A stretch of 64,000 nt of DNA from SIG480 sp045586595 (GTDB lineage Bacteria; Bacillota; Clostridia; Oscillospirales; JAAYXM01), in assembly GCA_045586595.1 (NCBI GenBank), contig JAZNAQ010000022.1, positions 1-64,000 on the forward strand, given 5' to 3'. Below are positions 60,490 to 64,000 of this stretch, one piece after another. Made by a program: the position numbers and the translations under genes. Every line of letters starts with the position of its first letter. Position 1 is the first letter of the stretch. The notes under the pieces were generated by a model. That model did not search any database, was not told where the DNA came from, and saw only the letters and a program-made list of their open reading frames with translations.

Positions 60490-60518
60490 AGTTTACACCT
60501 GTTTTTTCTCTTTGTCAA
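60490..60518 (-). promoter_or_regulatory. Promoter of the Ile T-box unit
   Basis: TTGACA (60513-60518) and TAAACT (60490-60495) on the minus strand are 17 nt apart. It lies directly after the stop of the third synthetase gene. Confidence 0.85.
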
Positions 60519-60528
60519 GACCTTTTTG

Positions 60529-62988
60529 TTATTTTTTAAGACCAAGAATTTTCTCTGATTCCTCACGCATTTTATATTTAAGAATCTTACCCGCGGCGTT
60601 CATTGGGAACTCATTGACAAACAAGAAATATCTCGGCACCTTATGGCGCGCGATAGACGCGTTTCCGAACTCGCGCATCTCTGCCTCGTCGGAGGTTTCG
60701 CCCTTATGGAGAATAATCCACGCGCAACATTCCTCACCGTAACGCTCATCGGGAACTCCTACAATCTGAACATCTCGTATCTTCGGATTTGTCAGGTAGA
60801 ACTCCTCAATTTCACGCGGATAGAGGTTTTCGCCACCGCGGATAATCATGTCCTTAAGTCGGCCTGTTACCTTATAATATCCGTCAGGCGTACGGCAACA
60901 AATATCACCGGAGTGAAGCCAGCCGTCAGCATCAATAGTCTGTGCTGTTGCGTTGGGCATTTTGTAGTAGCCCTTCATTATGTTAAAGCCTCGCGCAACA
61001 AACTCGCCGCTCTCACCGTCAGGAAGCTCCTCACCCGTTTCAGGATCAATGACCTTACACTCAACACCCGGGAAAGCACTTCCGACAGTCTCGACCCTGT
61101 GGTCGAGGTCTTCATTAACCTCTCCCATGGTACAGCCGGGAGAAGCCTCAGTCTGGCCGTAAACGGAGATAATCTCGCGCATATTCATCTCAACAGAGGC
61201 ACGGCGCATAAGGTCAGCAGGGCAGTTTGCTCCCGCCATGATGCCCGTACGCATATATGAAAAATCTGTCTTTTCAAAGTCAGGGTGGTTAAACATTGCG
61301 ATAAACATAGTAGGAACACCGTTAAAGCATGTGATATGCTCATCGTTAACGCACGCAAGTGACGATTTCGGTGAGAAGTACGGCATCGGGCAAAGCGTGC
61401 CGCCGTGAGTCATCATTGACGTCATCGAAAGCACCATTCCGAAGCAGTGGAACATCGGCACCTGAATCATCATTCGATCGGCAGTGGAAAGGTCCATCCT
61501 GTCACCGATTGTCTTGCCGTTGTTTACAATATTTCTGTGTGTGAGCATAACGCCCTTCGGGAAACCGGTTGTACCTGAGGTGTATTGCATATTACATACA
61601 TCGTCAGGCTTTACCATTGATGCACGACGGCGTACCTCCTCCTTCGGAACAAGTGCCGCGCGGTCAAGCATCTGCCCCCATGTAAGACAGCCGTGCATAG
61701 AGAAGCCAGCAGTAACAACATTGCGTAAAAACGGCAACTTTTTTGAGTAAAGCGCATCGCCCGGCTTCATATTTTCAAGCTCGGGGCAAAGCTCCTGGAT
61801 GATTTCGCGGTAGTTTATATCCTTGCAGTCCTCAATCATAACAAGTGTATGGGTGTCAGACTGCTTTAGCAGATACTCAATCTCGTGGATTTTATATGCT
61901 GTATTAACTGTTACAAGAACTGCCCCTATTTTAGTTGTTGCCCAGAAGGTTATGAACCACTGAGGAACATTTGTAGCCCATACTGCAACATGGTCGCCCG
62001 CTTTTACGCCGAGCGAAATAAGCGCCGCAGCGCACTCGTCGACATCACGCCGAAACTGTGAATATGTCCTTGTATAGTCGAGCGTAGTATACTTAAACGC
62101 ATACTGGTCAGGATAAGTCTCCGCCATGGTATCAAGCACCTGCGAGAAGGTCTTATCTATAACATCATACTTTTTCCATACAAATGTGCCTGTTCCCGCA
62201 CGGTTATAATACAACTTATCATACTCTTTCTTCTCGCGTGAAAGGTTTGCAATATAGTTTGCAAAATGAGTAAGAACGATGTCTGCATCATTTATCTCGT
62301 CATTCCATGCAACCGATACAAAGCCGTCGAAGTTAAGAGACGAAAGTGCGTTTATAAACTCGGTTACAGGAAGAGAGCCTTCACCGATGAGGACGTTTTG
62401 TCCGTCCTTCTTATCGCCGAGGCGTACATACTTAATATATGCGCCAAGGTTTGTAATTGTTTTCTCCGCGCTCTCGCCTGCGCCGAAGTATGTTTCGCGG
62501 ACATTCCATGACGCGCCAACTACTGCAGAAGAAAAGAAATTGATAATATCAATGACATTCTCGGTTGCAGAGAGGTGTCCTGCAGTTTCAAGAAGAATCT
62601 GAATATCTGTTTCTTCAGCGCGTTTGATTGCCGGAGCGAGCTTTTTTGAAAGTTCTTCGTTTGACATTTTCTCCTCTATCCTGAGGATAATGCGCTCAAC
62701 ACCGGCGCTTGAAGCCATATTGACATATTTGAGTATTTCATCTGCGCTTGCATAATCACTTCCTGCATCATGAGGATATACAAGAGCGGATACCTCAAGC
62801 CCGCGATTTACGAGTTTTCTCTTTGCATCGGCCACTCTGTCACTGCGGAGAATGCTGTCGTAGTGCTTCTTTCTTTCACCAAGAGCGTCATAAATCTCAA
62901 ACCCCGAATAACCGTAGTCATATGCATAACGACACATATCGAGAAACGACGGGCGGTTTACATTTTTTGTCGAAAAGGTAAGCTTCAT
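60529..62988 (-). CDS. TIM-barrel/acyl-CoA synthetase fusion
   Basis: An 819-residue fusion. Residues about 1-260 are a xylose-isomerase/AP-endonuclease-2-like TIM barrel (LTFSTKNVNRPSFLDMCRYA, GFEIYDALGE, ILLETAGH, YIKYVRLGDKK, GFVSVAWNDE). Residues about 275-815 are an AMP-forming ligase with QYTSGTTGFPKGVMLTHRN, VYGQTEASPGC, GWLHSGDICCRTPDGYY and the C-terminal NAAGKILKYKMREES. It belongs to a different ligase branch from the two cupin fusions. The ATG at 62988 has GGAGG upstream and overlaps neither neighbour by more than a base or two. Substrate unknown, perhaps isovalerate. Confidence 0.85.
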   Translation of the reverse strand: MKLTFSTKNVNRPSFLDMCRYAYDYGYSGFEIYDALGERKKHYDSILRSDRVADAKRKLVNRGLEVSALVYPHDAGSDYASADEILKYVNMASSAGVERIILRIEEKMSNEELSKKLAPAIKRAEETDIQILLETAGHLSATENVIDIINFFSSAVVGASWNVRETYFGAGESAEKTITNLGAYIKYVRLGDKKDGQNVLIGEGSLPVTEFINALSSLNFDGFVSVAWNDEINDADIVLTHFANYIANLSREKKEYDKLYYNRAGTGTFVWKKYDVIDKTFSQVLDTMAETYPDQYAFKYTTLDYTRTYSQFRRDVDECAAALISLGVKAGDHVAVWATNVPQWFITFWATTKIGAVLVTVNTAYKIHEIEYLLKQSDTHTLVMIEDCKDINYREIIQELCPELENMKPGDALYSKKLPFLRNVVTAGFSMHGCLTWGQMLDRAALVPKEEVRRRASMVKPDDVCNMQYTSGTTGFPKGVMLTHRNIVNNGKTIGDRMDLSTADRMMIQVPMFHCFGMVLSMTSMMTHGGTLCPMPYFSPKSSLACVNDEHITCFNGVPTMFIAMFNHPDFEKTDFSYMRTGIMAGANCPADLMRRASVEMNMREIISVYGQTEASPGCTMGEVNEDLDHRVETVGSAFPGVECKVIDPETGEELPDGESGEFVARGFNIMKGYYKMPNATAQTIDADGWLHSGDICCRTPDGYYKVTGRLKDMIIRGGENLYPREIEEFYLTNPKIRDVQIVGVPDERYGEECCAWIILHKGETSDEAEMREFGNASIARHKVPRYFLFVNEFPMNAAGKILKYKMREESEKILGLKK

Positions 62989-62989
62989 C

Positions 62990-64000
62990 TTAATCCTCCT
63001 CAAACACTATCTTATTCAGCGCGTTGATATACGCTCTGATGCTTGCTGCCACAATATCAGTAGAGATTCCGTTGCCGGAATAGAGTTTTCCATCCACGCG
63101 AAGCTTTACAACAGCCGAGCCAAGAGCCTCCTTGCCCTCAGTAACGGCATGGATCTGGAAATCGTCAAGCTCATAGTGATAGCCTATGCACTGTTCTATT
63201 GCACGAAATGCTGAGTCTACAGCGCCGTCACCCATACTTACGCCGCAGAGAATTTCGTCACCGCACTTGAGCGTAACCTGTGACATGGCACTTGTGAGAT
63301 TGCCGCAGTTTGTGGTGTAGCTCTCAAGGTGATATGTTGACGGTGCCTGCATGGCAGAGCTTGCTATAAGTGCCTCAAGCTCCTTCGCGCCGACTGTGCT
63401 CTTCTTCTCGCATACCTGCACAAGAGCACGGTATACATTTCCGTTATCCTCATCGGAAAGGTCATATCCGAGAACCTTTGCAGCCTGTGCAACATCTGAA
63501 AGCGTACTGTCGCAATCAAGAACGATTTTTTTCTTCTCACTTGCAGCATCTGCGCTCTCGTAAGCATCATGATTTATCTTTCGGAGCATCTCATCTACAC
63601 TTGAATGTATCTGGGTAGCTACAATAGAAGTGGATATGCCGAGAGCTTCGCCTCTTGCGCTTATTGCGTCAGAGAGCTCGCCTACAGACAAAACATTCTT
63701 TCCTGCCATCGCACACTTAAGCCCGTCAGCCCCTGCCTTTACCGCAGCAATAGCAGTTGCAACAGCCATATTGATACTGTCGGATACCTGAACATATACC
63801 GATGTGTTTACCTGAGCCTTTATTGCAGCGGTAAGCTCTGCAATCTCCTCAGGAAGTGAAACTCCGGCGTCGTCGCAGATAGTTACGATTCCTGCGCCGC
63901 TTGCCTCAGCCGCTTTAACTGCATTAATAATGAAGTCACGGTCTGCACGAGTTGCATCAAGTGCAACAAATTCGACATCGGGGCAGAATTTCTTTGCCTC
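62990..64000 (-). CDS. LeuA-like protein, degenerate catalytic site (partial)
   Basis: The 5' end lies beyond the window. 336 C-terminal residues are visible, with the end of an HMGL/isopropylmalate-synthase TIM barrel (FVALDATRADRDFII, GAGIVTICDDAGVSLPEEI), a linker and a LeuA-type regulatory domain (STYHLESYTTNCG, ALGSAVVKLRVDGKLYSGNGISTDIVAASIRAYINALNKI in parts). In active LeuA the barrel has a HNDxG metal motif. Here the matching segment reads VQVSDSINMAVATA, with no His. The GNGER-like loop is also lost. It may bind leucine without catalysis. It is 1 nt from the third synthetase gene. Confidence 0.75.
   Translation of the reverse strand, partial: EAKKFCPDVEFVALDATRADRDFIINAVKAAEASGAGIVTICDDAGVSLPEEIAELTAAIKAQVNTSVYVQVSDSINMAVATAIAAVKAGADGLKCAMAGKNVLSVGELSDAISARGEALGISTSIVATQIHSSVDEMLRKINHDAYESADAASEKKKIVLDCDSTLSDVAQAAKVLGYDLSDEDNGNVYRALVQVCEKKSTVGAKELEALIASSAMQAPSTYHLESYTTNCGNLTSAMSQVTLKCGDEILCGVSMGDGAVDSAFRAIEQCIGYHYELDDFQIHAVTEGKEALGSAVVKLRVDGKLYSGNGISTDIVAASIRAYINALNKIVFEED

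Overview
The window looks like the chromosome of an anaerobic, low-to-mid GC member of the Clostridia (Bacillota), most likely a gut or rumen Oscillospiraceae/Ruminococcaceae-type bacterium. This is inferred from oxygen-sensitive enzymes (NrdD/NrdG, a ferredoxin-dependent 2-oxoacid oxidoreductase), clostridial families (DUF4364, DUF975, class II GalT), T-box and c-di-GMP riboswitches, meso-DAP dehydrogenase and strong Gram-positive Shine-Dalgarno sites. There is no phage, insertion sequence or CRISPR array.

Layout. 1-10.5 kb (minus): housekeeping genes in the order smc, ftsY, rdgB, nadD, yqeK, LCP protein, rsfS, leuS, with rpsU on its own promoter. 10.5-14.5 kb: a lipoprotein, tRNA-Ala with a duplicated 3' tail, sstT and pyk. 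14.6-18.6 kb: a DUF975 protein and larE-larB-larC with an HprK-like kinase gene, without larA in the window. 18.7-25.2 kb (plus): ddh, nrdDG, nadE, a YdcF protein and cysK. 25.2-33.3 kb: an acyltransferase-like protein, an exonuclease, a YjdF-like membrane protein, the galK-galE-galT-yjbQ-GH25 operon and a cupin. 33.4-34.3 kb: a DUF4364 protein and a CAT-anticodon tRNA with a duplicated 3' tail.

34.3-50 kb (minus) is a c-di-GMP/exopolysaccharide region. An operon pelD-pelE-pelA(deacetylase)-pelF-pelG-cotH-VTC-DUF4956 is followed by a GGDEF gene, then an EAL gene with a c-di-GMP-I riboswitch in its leader. PelD carries an added HD-GYP domain and an added nucleotide-sugar epimerase-like domain, so synthesis, sensing and breakdown of c-di-GMP are all encoded beside the export machine.

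50.8-64 kb (minus) is the most striking part. Two paralogous acyl-CoA synthetases with XRE and cupin domains at their N termini each sit behind a T-box leader. I read the specifier codons as ATC (Ile) and GTA (Val). The Val T-box operon continues into branched-chain aminotransferase, a P-loop ATPase and a four-subunit 2-oxoacid:ferredoxin oxidoreductase. A T-box switches genes on when an amino acid runs short, so this set reads as a biosynthetic route: branched short-chain fatty acid to acyl-CoA, reductive carboxylation to the 2-oxoacid, then transamination to Val or Ile. A third, differently built synthetase (TIM barrel plus AMP-binding) follows a LeuA-like gene that has lost its metal-binding His motif and may be a leucine counterpart.

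A second candidate novelty is a structured element of about 65 nt found after both tRNA genes. Each copy ends in a second copy of that tRNA's own 3' end, and the two copies show compensatory base changes in two helices.
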